Positions 50,513-63,168 are shown, counted from the stretch's first letter. The stretch: 64,000 nt of DNA from Acanthaster planci (GCF_001949145.1 NW_019091397.1:461288-525287); one strand, 5' to 3'. Made by a program: numbers and translations. Notes: generated by a model from the sequence alone, not told the origin.

Positions 50513-51620
50513 TACAGTAAAATTTCAATACATAGAATTTCTGGGGAATTGACAAAAAAATTCGAGTTATCCAAAATTCGAGTTAAAAGAAGGTGTCGAT
50601 TTCTTTTTAAGTTAAGTCATTATTACAATGCGTATCATAACATGTAGGCCTACCTCTATGCTGACACACAGTAAATCTCCCTATAATGACTTTTGAAATG
50701 ACATTGTGGTTATTTTATACTTTGGTGCCACAAGTTTTTGTTCATAGAAAGACATTTTTGTGGAAGATTTTTGTCGTCAATCGGCTGATAAATGACACAT
50801 TACAAGTACTGTAAATCATTTAAACTGTGTACCTTTGTGTAGCAAATCTTTCTTTTGCATTGTGGATGTGTGACGCATAGTGGTGGTCCCTTTTCTGATA
50901 CCGCACCGCAACGCAGCGTCTTGCTCAAGCGTACTCGGCGGGGTTTCCCGATGAGTCAGACGACTTTTTTCATCACATGAGGGCGCACCTTTATGCGCTT
51001 CAATAAAATTTCGTAAGAACAAAAATGCTATTGGTGTTTGTCTTTATTTTTTGTTCTTCGTTCTTTATTTTCAAACTTTTGTTTATTTTTTGGGAGTGAG
51101 ATTTGGCTATGCAAAAGCTCTGCATTGCAGTCACGTGGTTGGTCCACTGCGTGTGAGCATGCTGTGGTTTGTGGCATACACAAGTATCTCCAATGCATTG
51201 CTGCAGCCACCACAAAGAGCCATCAGTTGGCCTGCCGATGCACTGGCTACAATGGGCCTACGGTAATAATTGGGCCAATTCCTGCAAGTCCGATTTTGCG
51301 GTCACGGTGTGGTTACATGTCTAGATTGATCCTCATTGTAGCACGCTTGCAGGTGTTCCGGAGTGAAGAGACAAAGTGTGCGTGTCAGAAATTATTCATA
51401 ACTAGACCCGCATTCTGATTACACTTTCTGGAAGTTTTTTGGCGGCGGTTTCTGTTGGATCTGCTTCAAAAAAACTTTGACGTAAATGAATCTGGCAACA
51501 TGAGAAGTTCGAGTTACGGATATGTTTTTGTACATAAAAGCCTATTCTTTCGGCGGGAAATAATTATTCTTCCAGTTAAGCGGAGTTTCGAGTTAACCGT
51601 CTTATCAAGATATTACTGTA
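50513..51620. mobile_element. Pogo/Tigger-like non-autonomous element
   Basis: TA at 50513-50514 and 51619-51620 flank CAGTAAAATTTCAATACA...TTACTG. Sequence near both ends contains the AATTCGAGTTA and TTCGAGTTAACCG motifs typical of Tigger-type inverted termini (TCGAGTTA at 50567, 50578 and 51590). The 1.1-kb interior has no transposase frame, so it is a deletion derivative. Confidence 0.75.
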
Positions 51621-51895
51621 TAAAAAAAATTTCACCAAAAAAAAAGAAAAACAAGCAGAAAACAAAGCCAAAGATCTTGACAAAAAGAATGCCTTTTTGC
51701 AAAATGGAAAAACTGCCACACACAAAAATCTTGACAAAAATAACCCCATTTTCACAAAATGTGAAAAAGCCAAAAAAAGATTTCTTAGGAAAACAATAAC
51801 AGTTTCGCCCAAACACTGAAACAGCCAACTCATACAGTCTCTCGCCAACAAAAAAGATGGCTTTTTTGCATTCTTTTGTAAATTTGAACAACTAA
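51621..51895 (+). repeat. A-rich segment related to 53095-53325
   Basis: Purine-rich sequence with repeated AAAAAGAATGCCTTTTTGCA then AAAT, GCCAAAAAA and CTTAGGAAAACAATA blocks. The same blocks, in the same order, recur at 53150-53330. Simple-sequence drift or an unrecognised repeat. Confidence 0.6.
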
Positions 51896-53094
51896 TCTAT
51901 AGCACAAACATTATGATTGATTTCATCATGCACACACAGGTCCACGTTTTGAACCCAATCAGACATGTGCATGTACTTTAAGAGGAACATTGCTTGAAAG
52001 AATGCACCTATAATGTCATGTGTCATAATATGGTGTCAATTTATGTCTAGAATACATCCCTTTCTAGTTTCCCTGCAAGGTTTCAACCAAATGGGACATG
52101 TACTTCAGGAGATACAGAGCTTTGAAGTTTGGTCCTTTAATGTCATGTCACATGACACCTGATGACGTCATCATGACGACATTTTTCTTAGACCCTCTCT
52201 AGCTGTTGGACTAAGAGTGTGCACCTAACATACAGTTAGTCATATTGATAAAAGTGCCCAAGACTGCTTTCTAAAAACATGAAGAAAACCAGTATATTTA
52301 AAAATAATAAATTCACAAGGTGACACCATAACAACGTCATAAAATTAGCATAACTTTTGTATCAGGGTCTTCCTTGGCTGTAACTTTGATGACTATTGAA
52401 GACTGCCAAATCATCAAAATGATACCCTGAATACATCACCCATGCAGAAAACCTGCACCTTTAAGTTCAAGTCAAGATGTGTTTTGATCATTGGCATCCC
52501 ATCTGTGTGACTAAATAAGCCAGTTATGCACATGGTGCATTGGACTCCGATATTTAAGCTGTCATCTAATGGGCATTTCACACTTATACCTCTCTACCAA
52601 ATTTTGAAGAATAAAAAGACTTTTTATCAATAATTCTGGTATGATGATGTGTTCAGCCCCAACTTTCACACGTATTAACTGGGTATAAAAGATTGTTATC
52701 TACATCAATTTTCAGGCGATTTGGAAAAACTTTGCCACAGACATCTATTCAAAATTCATTTTTCAGAATTTTCAACATGTCACTAGAGGGTACTCGACAA
52801 TTAACGTCATCATTAGATGTTTTGAAGAATACATTACCATAGTAGACTAAAACTGGTATCGTTTTTTACCTTGTTAAACAATAAGCCACTTTTGGTTTGA
52901 CTGGAAGGCAGGGTCACATGATTTGACCAACACAAGATGAATTAAAGATCCACTTTTATCATAACGTCATTGTTCTAGAACCTTACATGCACAAAGGTCC
53001 TTAATTGAAGCATGTTTGATAAAGATCCAAAACGGTAAAAGGACCAAAGTCAATGGTGAAAGGATCACAAAACAAATGGGCTTTTGGTCAGAAT
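51896..53094. other. Non-coding stretch between two A-rich repeats
   Basis: Repeated TTTAATGTCATG / TATAATGTCATG and several TGACGTCAT-like palindromes near 52160. No gene. Confidence 0.5.
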
Positions 53095-53330
53095 AGGAAG
53101 AAATATGAAGGGGAAAAAAATGCTTTTTTTACAAACTTAGGAAAAAGCCAAAAAAGGAACAAAAAGAATGCCTTTTTGCAAAATAGCAAAAAAGGCAAAA
53201 ACAAGAAACAAAATAACGTAGAGAATCCCTTATTTGCACAGTTGCAATAAAGCCAAAAAAACTCACAACGCAAAATTGTGAACAGCAAAAAGGAAAAAAA
53301 ATTAAAGGAAAACAATAGCTATATCAGCTG
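53095..53330 (+). repeat. A-rich segment, second copy
   Basis: Shares AAAAAGAATGCCTTTTTGCA and the AAAGGAAAACAATA end with 51621-51895. An open frame (53053-53250) is Lys/Asn-rich because of base composition and is not taken as a gene. Confidence 0.6.
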
Positions 53331-54479
53331 CCAGCAAAAACAGCAAATGATGTACCAAGTCTCTGTACAATTTTTTGTACAGAGGACAGAAATGTGAGAA
53401 GGAAGGAATAGAGGGAAATATATAAAGGGGGTAAAGGCCACTTCTAAAACGACTACTTTCCCCTGCTGTGCCAGGTCTTTACAGTAAAAAGATGCCTTAG
53501 TTTGAAGATAACAACAAGACAACCTTGCTCACAAGACAAACAACAAACAAAACCACATAAATAACAGTAACTATATAATGAAAACAAACAAAAAATGTAA
53601 ATAAGAAATACTCATTTAAAAAAGCCAAACAAATATCAGAATTTCCCCAACTCTGTATTTCTCAAAATTTGTTCCATTCTGACTTAAAGATCATTTTAAA
53701 AAGATACAACAGCACTGGGACTATTGTACACCCTTCACAGAAAACAGCACCCACAACTTCAAGGCACACACAGCAGACAACTGTAACATATACATATATA
53801 TCATCACAATTTTCACAAAGAGCCACACATAGATTTTGAAGAAAAACTGGTTTTTGATATAATCAACTGAGATGTTTCTCCAATTTCAAAACTGCAAAAC
53901 ACTGCAGTAAAGTCTTCAAATGATTATCCGAGAGGTAAACTTTTGCTTGAACCAAGTAATTGAAATAAACACAGTGGTATAATTAACTGATATAAATTGG
54001 TAAAGGCACGCATCTGCTCATGAAATTGAAAATCTATGTTTTCCTACTGCCTGGCCCTTTTGTGTAATTTTTTTTCCAAGGGGCATGGGAATAGAGCCCC
54101 CTCACCAGGAAACCAGTCTTTAATCCAATAAGAAGTCTTTTATTCAGCTCTAGGTTTTATCCATGGAGCAATCACATATGAAGCAAGATATGGGATGGAA
54201 AGCAACCCCCACCTTTGTGCAGGTCATGGTTTGTTCAAAATGTCAGGAATTCTTTACAGACATCTAGGGCGGATGTGGTAGGTAACAAAACTCTATAGGT
54301 GTGTATGGGGATTGGACATGTGGGGGGTACTCCACCATCCCATATCTTGCCGGGTATAATAAATCAATGTGTCCCACTGACTTCAAAGCTAGAGGTCGAA
54401 AAGGCCTATGAATCGGACTGGGGTGGCATGAATACTAGACTGGCTTTTTGCCAGACAGGGTTGGGCCAGGCCCTTTTCA
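53331..54479. other. Non-coding flank of the DIRS element
   Basis: No gene. Part of 54050-54479 may be the terminal repeat of the DIRS-like element; its partner was not identified. Confidence 0.4.
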
Positions 54480-54495
54480 TACTGGGTCTGAATGG

Positions 54496-54940
54496 TCACT
54501 GTCTTTTGCCATCTGCCCAGTCTACAAAAAGTCCCCTTAACTTCTGTGCTACTGACAGTAGGAGCATCTCGTTATGTGCAGAATCACTCTGCAAGACATC
54601 CTTAAGATAGCAAGGGGTGAAGGTAGAGGGAGACTTCCAATGCTCAGCCTTGTTCAAGTCTGCAGTGGAAACCTGAAAATAAAGTCCAAGATGTAGACAG
54701 ATACCTGCCCTTAGATCATGGGCCCTGATGTAGTTTCGACTTTGTTCATGTGATGGTCCGTCTGGGTTGGCAAACTTAATGGCTGTGACTGTCCAGTGGG
54801 TGATGGTGTCTCTTGCCCCTGGGCAATGAGGCTTTGTGGTACTGGAGTGATTAATAATTGGGTGACAGTCCCTCTCATGTTCTAGGTCTTTGATAAGTAC
54901 CACTGTAGTACATGGATCGGGCACCTGAGTTTGTCCATGT
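54496..54940 (-). pseudogene. DIRS tyrosine recombinase, C-terminal part
   Basis: Open from 54924: ITHWTVTAIKFANPDGPSHE, then YIRAHDLRAGICLHLGLYFQ (H-D-L-R in place of the usual H-x-x-R of the second box), VSTADLNKAEHWKSPSTFTP and CYLKDVLQSD. The W-x-S-x-x-T-F-x-x-x-Y block with its tyrosine is the DIRS nucleophile region. The N-terminal half is not clear. Would integrate the circular cDNA. Confidence 0.7.
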
Positions 54941-55899
54941 AATCTCCTGTCTGTGAGGCAATCGAGGGCACAAAAATATCCAGCAGCTAAAACAACAGGG
55001 TTTGATTCTCCACTAGAAAGCCAATGGTCAGGATGAGGGGCACACCATGCAGCCCCCAGCGAATGCGATGTTCAGCAACAGAGAGGGCTTGCAGTTCACT
55101 GCCTCATCAGAAAGAAGCCGTGGCCGGAGAAAATTTAACTTGGTGCCTGTACGCATTAAGAAGGCATCACTGAGGGGCTGAAAGGGGGACCAGTGAGCAT
55201 GTGGAGGACTATAAAGTTTAGGTCCCAGGACATGACTAGCTGCGTGGACATGAGGGGTGATGATGAACTTCGCATGCAAGAGGTGATGAAGGGCCATGTT
55301 GACAGAGATTGAGGAGCCGTCTTCGAAGATGACATCTATGGTGGTCATCGCAGATCACGGAGACTTGTAGTTGGGAATGAAAAGGTACATGAAGAAAACT
55401 GCTATAGCACTTAGAGGAACATTGATGGAGCCACAGCCTGTTTGTCATACCATGTAGTGAAGTGTTGTATTCTATTGTAAATCCTGCATGAGGACAAGCA
55501 TCAACATTGTGCGGCCATGGCTGCAGTGATGCTAGAAAGTCCTACCGAGCAGATGGGTAGTTGGACAATGGGAAATGGGTATTGTCTGCTGATACAAAGA
55601 GATTTAAGTGAGGTTGCTCTATCTCCAAGAAGAGTGCTTTGACTGTCCTGGTGTGCAGAGTCCACTTATAGGCAGATTGTGCCGCGGGAGAGCATGTCCA
55701 TTACCATATTGTCAGGTCTCACAATGTGGACAGCTTGCAGGTTGATCGCATGTTCTTTCCTCCACTGTAGGATTTCCCATGTCAGAGGACATAACTGGAG
55801 GGACAATGTGCCACCTTCATACTTGATGTAGGCCACCACAGTTGAATTTTCTGAGACATTCTTCCCTCAATGATGTATATGAGGAAATGATGTCGATAT

Positions 55900-56720
55900 G
55901 ATTTTGGCGTCCCAGTTCCCTGAAACCTTATGTCGGGGAAGGGAGGCCCCACCATAGTGATAACATGTCAGTCGTTATCACTATCCTGGGTTCCGCCTGT
56001 AAGAGTGGGAGTTTAGCGTTCAGGTGATCTTCTTGAAGCAACCATAGCAGATGTTGGCAAATGTCCTCCGATATATGGACCGGAAGATCATTGGGGTCTA
56101 TCTTTGGACAAGGCTGAGAAAGCAGGTATAGTTGCAGTGATCTCATTCAAAGCCTGCACCACAGTACTAAGTGCACCGTGCTGGCCATCAGTCCAAGGAG
56201 ACAGAGGCAGGTGGGGGGCAATTGAGAGGACTGAAATCAGATACACATTTCCGTAGACTGGAGACTCATTTGGCTGTCGGGGTTATAATACCATTGCAGA
56301 GGTCAAGTATCACCCAAAGGTAAGTTTGGAGTTGGAATGGGACTAGCTTTGGCGCTGTCTTGGTTGATAAGATCCAAGTCAGGTGGTGAGGTCGTAGGTA
56401 AGGCAGGTTGATGCTACAGCCTCGTCATGGATCTGGCTGATGATCAGTCTGTAAATAAGGTCCTTAAAGATCATGATATCCAGCCATCATACATGTAGAT
56501 GGGCGACAATGGTCTTCGCAACCTAGGTGAAAACTCTAGGCGAAGTTGACAGACCAAACTGTCCTTCACTTGGATGGGTTAAACTTGAAAGATGACATAT
56601 TTATCTCAGACTATAGTGCCAAGCATTGGTCTTTGTTGCATGGGACTGGAGTCAGCCGCAGAATCACCTCAGGCAGTGGGGTGCTTGTGAAGTCGAGGGG
56701 GTATCCGTGAGAGTCGTGAG
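55900..56720 (-). pseudogene. DIRS reverse transcriptase / RNase H
   Basis: Reading the minus strand in shifting frames: FTSTPLPEVILRLTPVP (56690-56640) leads into the RT; FGLSTSPRVFT and AKTIVAHLH near 56530 correspond to the F-G-L-S-T-A-P-R-V-F-T block. LVPFQLQTYLWVILDLCNGI near 56330 fits the post-catalytic 'LGxxID' region, and DICQHLLWLLQEDHLNAKLP with VITTDMS near 56060-55960 fits RNase H (catalytic Asp). YxDD itself is degraded. Multiple stops. Confidence 0.7.
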
Positions 56721-57420
56721 TTCGATTTGTGCCAGGTGATCTCCCACCAGATCCCTGCAAACTGTTGTAGGTGGCCGCCAACAGGTTTGGGATCGGTGGT
56801 TGTAGGTGGTGAAGCCATGTGGTCATTGCGACATCTCCTGAATGAACAAGGGGCGCCTGATGAATACCCCCATCCCTGGTGGGCTTGGCTCGGTCTGGGA
56901 GTGGTGCAGGTTGAGATGTACCACTGCAAAGGGGGCAAAAGGAGTGACAAATAGGATAAATTTGATGAGGGTTTGAGCTGGCTGATTTTGGGGAGCTGAG
57001 GTTGCTGTGTAGCCGTTTTACAGAACAATATTTTGTTGATAGTGTCAATGCATTTAATTTCAGCCTCCAGCATGTCAAGAAGCTTGCAGTCAAAGAGATC
57101 TTCTCTGTACAGCGGAAGCTCCTGGAGGTGATCCTTCACACCCTTGTAGGGAATGTGCATAGCATCTAGGGCATTAGATCTCTGGGTAGAAGTTGTGACA
57201 CAGGAGATTTGAGCAAATTGTTCAGATACACAGTTAAGCCCTTCATCAAGGCCGTGGAGGGCTAAGGCAGCTACATATAGGTCTAATGTTACAGGCGAAT
57301 TCTCCTCACATGTACAGGTCACATACTCTGACAGAAGGCTCAGAAAGGCAGGACACTGTAGCCCAAAGCTCTGTTGAGTCTTGTAAGGGCAAAGATCAAA
57401 AGTATTTTCCCTGTTCCAAC
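56669..57420 (-). pseudogene. DIRS Gag-like region
   Basis: A 217-codon open frame (57322-56669): ALALHGLDEGLNCVSEQFAQ, MLEAEIKCIDTINKILF, a Pro/Ser linker, then PVGGHLQQFAGIWWEIT, the 'GGRL..F...W..IT' motif that joins Gag to RT in DIRS elements. 'LLSEYVTCTC' precedes it in frame to about 57360. The best-preserved piece of this element. Confidence 0.7.
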
Positions 57421-57482
57421 CCGCTCAGGCGTGTTCCTCCCATTCTGCGCAGGGATTAATGACAATCTTGCGAGACTAGGAT

Positions 57483-57610
57483 GTCATCGGTTTGAAGAAC
57501 CAGCTGAGGAAAGAATTTGGCACTACAAATCCTAAACAATTCTGTGAGTTGACACAACACAGCAACAACGGGGCTCAACAAAGGCAATTCAAGGTAGGAG
57601 ATAAGTTCTA
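57483..57610 (+). pseudogene. LTR-retrotransposon integrase C-terminus, part 1
   Basis: The open frame LRKEFGTTNPKQFCELTQ ends with QQRQFKVGDKF at 57608, directly followed by a TA and a transposon terminus. The 'xR-x-F-x-V-G-D-K-V-L-x-L-L-P' module is split here; its second half is at 59189. Confidence 0.65.
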
Positions 57611-59190
57611 CACTGGACAGCCAAAAAAATTGCCACTTCTGTCAAAGGCCACACATAAAAATTCACTCCATAGAAATAAACAATTTTTGTACACAGGAAC
57701 ATGTATGCTGCAATACCCCTTACTAATCACGGGCCCAAAAGTAAGTGATTATCTTTATAACAAAGAAATTGGCATGCACAGCAACTTGGTTACTGAATCA
57801 AAAGTCACACACAAAAGCACTCTCCACCATGACCCATGAATGGACAACATTTTAAATAACCAATGACAAAGGGAACACCTGTTTTGTAAAAATGATGTGC
57901 ATGAGCAGGCTTCAATCTTTACAGCAGCCACCAGTGGCTGATGCCGCGATGCCCCAGTGAATTGCCGTGATGCCGTTTAAAAATAGCGTGTACCTTTCGG
58001 CCACTTGGCCAACGTGCCCCTCTTCAATGATCAGTAGGCCTTTGTGTATTTAAAGTTGTATTCAACTTTCAGGTTACCATTTAGCGCTAGCATTTCTGTC
58101 AACGGCTGACCAGCCGCACCAAGCACCATTTTTTTCACGGACTGGTTTTCATCGCCCTGTAGACAACATGGTATGGCAACCATATCAATGTAGTTGAGCT
58201 TTGTGACCCTAAAAACGTGGCACAAGACTACTTTTACAGACTACTTTTATAGACTATATAATAGACTAGTTACAAGTCGCAGCACGGAATTACACATTCT
58301 GCACCGATTGGATTCTGTACATTGTACATATTTAGACAGAGTCGCTATTATTTTGGGGTTGCAGGCGGGAGTACGACCCAGTCTATTTTTTCCCTCGCTA
58401 TTTTACTTGTATTCACGCGGGCGCTAGGCATGACAGTGGGCTTCTATAGGATAATTGTTTGTGACCCAGTGACCGACTTGCTTGAATTGCATTGTTTGTA
58501 ATTACATTGATCTTCGAATAACAGTGTTGCTTTTATGGCATCATGGCATCATCAAAAGTAATAAGACACAACACAAAATGGTAAGTTAAAAGTTAGTATA
58601 AAAATATTTATTTTTATTTCTACAATTCAAGCAGACTGCTCAGCATGTGAACAGAAACAATGAAAATTGCAAGTTGAAAGTTTAACACCATGTTGAAATT
58701 GAAGGAAAATCTGTCAAAGTCACCAACAAGCATGATAAGTAAAAATGTTAAAGTGGCCTTGGTGCCCTTTCAGTTGGCCTTGGTGCCCTTTGGTTTTTGG
58801 AAGCATTCAAGGCCAAGTGGCCTTGACCCTCTTAAGCTCAAGGTTGAAGCCTGCATGAATGGTTTCTGTATAGGGATGCCATCCTTACTAACTATGCATA
58901 CACATTATTGAAAAGTAATGATTGTGACTTCTTTATTTCATCCTGTGACACTGATTTCTGCGTAAAACTTAAGGCTCATTCTGTTACATTCTGTGACTTT
59001 TGATTCAGTAACCAAGTTGCTGTGCATGTCAATTTCTTCTTTGATATAAAGATAATCACTTGCTTTGGGGCATGTGATTAGTAAGGGGTATTGAAACATA
59101 CCTGTGTACAAAAATTGTTTATTTCTATGGAGTGAATTTTTATGTGTGGCCTTTGACAGAAGTGGCAAGTTTCTTTTGCTGTCCAGTTTA
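57609..59190. mobile_element. Tc1/mariner-like element with ~200-bp inverted repeats
   Basis: TA at 57609-57610 and 59189-59190 bound the unit 57611-59188. TIRs 57611-57811 and 58992-59188 start CACTGGACAGCC (left) and AACTGGACAGCA (right, other strand). They are nearly identical over their length, which explains the mirrored open frames at 57620-57839 and 58938-59170. The interior (57812-58991) has no recognisable transposase, so it is non-autonomous. Confidence 0.8.
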
Positions 59191-59364
59191 TTATTACTTC
59201 CAACTGATGACAAGCTCCTTCTACAGTGGAAGGGACCATTCCCTGTGGTAGCAAAACAAGGCAACTCGGATTATCAGATTGACATAAATGACACTGTTAA
59301 GACTTCTCATGCAAATATGCTCCAGCTGTACATTCACAGGGTAGCAGCGGCAAGCCAAGGATAA
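59189..59364 (+). pseudogene. LTR-retrotransposon integrase C-terminus, part 2
   Basis: LLLLPTDDKLLLQWKGPFPV (59189 onward), VAKQGNSDYQIDINDTVKTS and HANMLQLYIHR: the chromodomain-like/GPY-like C-terminal module of a gypsy-type integrase. The motif continues the one cut at 57608. Stop at 59362. Confidence 0.75.
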
Positions 59365-59944
59365 GTGGAGCATGGGTGCATTTCAGTCATCACAATGTCA
59401 AATTTAATCAAGTCATGGCAAGTTGAAAATCATGTTCCTTCAAGTTTGAAGTTATATTTTCCAAGTCAAGTCTCAAGTACAAATGGAAAAAACAAATAAT
59501 AGCACCTCAAGTCTGAGTCAGAGACTCGAGCCAAAACTGAAAAATTTCATCATTCTTTGGTGGTACCCCAAAAAGGTTATTTCCAGAACAAGATTTTCTT
59601 ATAAATGCACATGTAACTCTACTTTCCGAGACTTCTCAATTTGTTAATCATTAACAAGGTAAAAATTTCAACTAATCTTCCAACTACATACACACACCAT
59701 CTGCAAGAGAGAAAGGACAATAAAGTCAGATATCGTATATTTTCCAAGACAACCTTGGGCCAGCATTTCTTTAATAGGATATTCAATGTGAGGTTTCCGT
59801 TCTCCATCGTCATTGCCAAACAGATCTATTATATTGACGTCCAGAGGGCATCAAGCGTGACTGTTTCTTTGAGCTATTGTTATGCAATTTCGAGCATGAT
59901 CCTGCATTTGCACGGGCCCCATTCAGTACAGTGGGAATTTAGAC
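59365..59944. other. Non-coding stretch
   Basis: Has CAAGTCATGGCAAGTTGAAA, TCCAAGTCAAGTCTCAAGT and CTCAAGTCTGAGTCAGAGAC, a patch of AAGTC-rich sequence at 59407-59530. No gene. Confidence 0.45.
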
Positions 59945-60730
59945 ACTGGGCCCGTTCCTCCCACACGCTCATGTAGGAAAGGGAAAAATACTCCTTGCCC
60001 TAAGCAAAGATTCCACAAAGTCCTTATCCTTGTCTCGGAAGATCAATCTGGAAGGCAGGTCTCCTGAGTCAGCAGTGATTTTGTCTTCGGCTACGTCAGG
60101 TACTTCGGGAGCAGACAGGAAAACGAAGTTTTCTCCAGGGAAGAGGAAGCATGATGCGGGTCTATGGGGGAGCGCATGCCAGACAATGGTATATTCTACT
60201 CAACGAAGAATATCCATTACCATTTACATGACAGGGTGGTAACACCCAAGATGACGCTAGGGCAAACGGGAGTCAAACTAAATCTTCAGGAAGGGCAAGA
60301 GATAGGTCACCCATAGAAGAAGAGAACCCATCATAGTAATAACTGACGGGAGCAGGGTTAATAGTTTCCACTAAGGGAAAACTTCAGTGGCCAGAAGCCT
60401 CTCTGACGCAGCAACTTACCCCTTGGCTAAGTGAGTGGGTTCTTCTCGGCCACTGGCATACTTTGACTGATGGCGGGACAAGTATGGGAAACATCAGGAG
60501 ATGCACGCTCTCGGGAATCCCAGCAAGCTCAGTAGACCAGTGATAGACTGGGAAGACGGGGGTCCTCGCCAGATCCTAGCAGGTGCCCCTTGTCAAGAGG
60601 TCTTATGCAATTGTCCAACACCCCGTCAGCTCCGTGTAGGGCTGAACAAGATGGGTCCTAGCCAGATCTTAGCAGATGCCCCTGTTCAGCCAACTAAGCC
60701 TGTTTGTTATGTGGTAAGGTAGTCACAAGT
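59945..60730 (-). other. G+C-richer stretch, possible DIRS Gag remnant
   Basis: Minus-strand frames include PEVPDVAEDKITADSGDLPS and RLIFRDKDKDFVESLL (60100-59990), acidic sequence like the N-terminal region of a DIRS Gag. It could be the 5' part of the DIRS element at 54480-57420, separated by the gypsy/mariner insertion, but this is not proven. TCCTCGCCAGATCCTAGCAG (60563) recurs as TCCTAGCCAGATCTTAGCAG (60656). Confidence 0.35.
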
Positions 60731-62432
60731 GTGGCTGGACAACCTTTGTAGTACCTACACCAAATATTTATAGACTGAAGAAACTGACGAAAGAAAAGAA
60801 CACTCAAAAGTATACAAAAATCACACTCTAACAAACAAAGAGGAAAAAATCAAGAAAATTTTATTCCGAACAAGGAATTTAGAAAATTAAAAATACCTAA
60901 AAAAAGTCCATTACATTGAGGCGCTGAGAAAAAGACATGCATGGGGCATGACTGCAATGCATTGTGGGAGGCCAGGGTGTATCATGGATGATCAAGGCTT
61001 TTCAGTGAATAAAGTAGGCACGTGGAAAATTTGCATATTTTTTTGACTATTTGGGTAGGTTGAACGCAGTGGACACCATTAACATAATGTTGACGTTAAT
61101 GATATTATGCTGGAGAAAGCATGTCAAAAAGATAAATTATGATGTTTTAAAACAAAGTGAAAAAATTGAAATCAAACAAAAATGCCATTTTGACACATGT
61201 GGCTCTTTGTCAAAACGATGATGATATACAGTGAAATAACACAAACTCATTTTCGATAAAACTCATTTAAAACATACCTGCGTCTCCGAGCCAGATGAAT
61301 TGCTATGCTGTTGAATAAGCAATAAGTCACATTAGAGGTACATATACACAGCTATCAAACAAGTAATGTTCGTGTAGGATATTTAAATCATACATACATA
61401 ACTGTGTAACACTTGATTTCATACTAATTGGTAGTACAGTCATGTCTGTGTTCTTTTGTAACATTCAAAGGCCAGTTCATACTTCAGGCAAACACGAATG
61501 GAAAGCAAATTGATATCATCAAACATTTGCTTGGGTGGAATTGTGTTTCATTTTCCCGAATTCCCGGAACAAATGTTTGATCTCATGCCTCAGTGTCCAT
61601 GTTTGCTTCACGCCAAGCATAAATTGTCCTTAAGAGGGAATTCAAAGTCTATCTCATCCATTTCTTACACACAAATGTGTAAAACAGTGTTTTCATTTGC
61701 TTGTTTCTACATGACACAAATCCTATAAGGGGCTATTCAAAATTTGCAATATTTATAAATTGACGTTTTTTTAAATAATGGTTGGGTCGTTCAAGGAAAT
61801 TAACTGAAAATCAAAGTCACATCACTTTAAAAAAGGAAAAGGAATTTGTGGCACTAACAACCTGTACCTGTCAGTCATACAGGAATGTACAAACCTGTGC
61901 ATTTCCACTCAGTTTCAAATTCAAGGATCATTAGTGGCTGCTGCAATGTTAGACAAAATTGATGGTCATTCCCTCCCATTTTATTTTCAAGTTTTAGCTG
62001 CCTCCTACTACTTCCATTAGAATGTCCCAAGAATTCAAAGATCAGTCGCCGTTACTACTTTCACACATATTTGCTGATAAGTATATAAGAAACGGTCAAA
62101 CATGTCCATTGTCCAACCACTATTGATACCATCCAAATAATCACAAGTTTGGGATATTTTGGAAGATTTTGGCACAGGCTTCTGGTGCTACAGCTACATG
62201 TAGCTCTACTGTCTGCAAATCGCCCTGTATTTCCAATGAAGTGAAAACCTAGACCTACCGGTACCTCTAGAAAACAGTGCAGTAGGATACAATGTGTGCT
62301 CATACCCCAGGCATCAGTGCGGGCAATGCCAAATACACATGCACAGCGCCCCCAAAAAGTTGCCACAAATAATTCATTTATCAAATTCACAGTCGACAAA
62401 AGTATAAACATGGCCGACTTTCCACAGTACAT
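60731..62432. other. Non-coding stretch
   Basis: No gene or mobile element recognised. The open frame at 62061-62621 on the minus strand overlaps the better-supported exon on the plus strand and has no motif. Confidence 0.5.
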
Positions 62433-62797
62433 GTGCCTGTAAAGCGACAGCTCGAGGATTTTTTTAAGAACAAGGAATTCCATGGAAAGAAGAGAAAGGA
62501 TCTTGTTGACTTGGCAGAAAAGCATTACGGAGACAAGATTGTAGGATGTCATGATCAAGAAGAGTCCTTGAAAAAAACAGAGAAGAGCTGTGATGAGCAA
62601 CAGGATGGCACTGGATCTCAATGGTCATGATGTCTTGTGGGGCACAGATTTGAGAAAGATGGTATCAGTGTCTATGGGAGACCTTTTTGCCTATCTCATC
62701 AAAGATTGTGCCTGGATACCACAGCAGCTATTGCAGTGCAGAGATGATGATGGGTATTTGATGTTTAAGGACAGTAATGCGGAGAATGTCATTTCAG
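62433..62797 (+). pseudogene. 5' exon-like segment of a SAP/SWIM-type transposon-related gene
   Basis: An open frame MPVKRQLEDFFKNKEFHGKK then RKDLVDLAEKHYG resembles a SAP-type motif. A frame change near 62610 leads to LWGTDLRKMVSVSMGDLFAY and LIKDCAWIPQQLL, then DDDGYLMFKDSNAENVIS, followed by a consensus splice donor CAG|GTAGGC (62797/62798). This pairing of a SAP-like N-terminus with a 'DIF.YL......K..DGY..F..G.V' block occurs in multi-copy SWIM/YqaJ-nuclease genes of marine invertebrates. The frame change could be decay or a sequencing error. Confidence 0.45.
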
Positions 62798-63168
62798 GTA
62801 GGCTTAGCCTAAGCTCGGACTAGGCCTATAAAAAGTGCTAAGCATATTGCTTATTGTGAACTTAATTCTCAAGATAAAAACGCAATGATCAAAATGAAAT
62901 ATCTTCATCTTGACATATATATTTAATGTGCGGTCCCAGTCAATCTGACTAGCTGATTACATACAAGTACATGTATCATTTTGACACTCAAAATAACCTG
63001 TGGGAGCTAAATGGGACTGGTGAGTAGGCCTATTATGTTGCTTTAGCAATGAATTTACAAACAGATTAAAATGCCCAGGGAGGAAAATGTCCACTTGACT
63101 GTATTCCTCTCCAATAAACGCTCCAGACTTCTTCGGGTAAACATGGAAAGACTGATCCCCTGGGGTAG
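62798..63168. other. Probable intron
   Basis: Starts with a splice donor. No gene. Continues through the MITE to the acceptor at 63894. Confidence 0.4.

Larger units (their letters stand above)
54480..57420 (-). mobile_element. DIRS-type retrotransposon, decayed
   Basis: Minus strand. Gag-like region, then RT/RNase H, then tyrosine recombinase. Distinct in sequence from the Ngaro-like element at 3.5-11.8 kb. Terminal inverted repeats were not resolved. Confidence 0.75.

Noticed and set aside
53053-53250. Lys/Asn-rich protein
   Set aside because: Explained by A-rich duplicated sequence.
57620-59264. Two related proteins in opposite orientation
   Set aside because: They are the two arms of the mariner-like inverted repeat.
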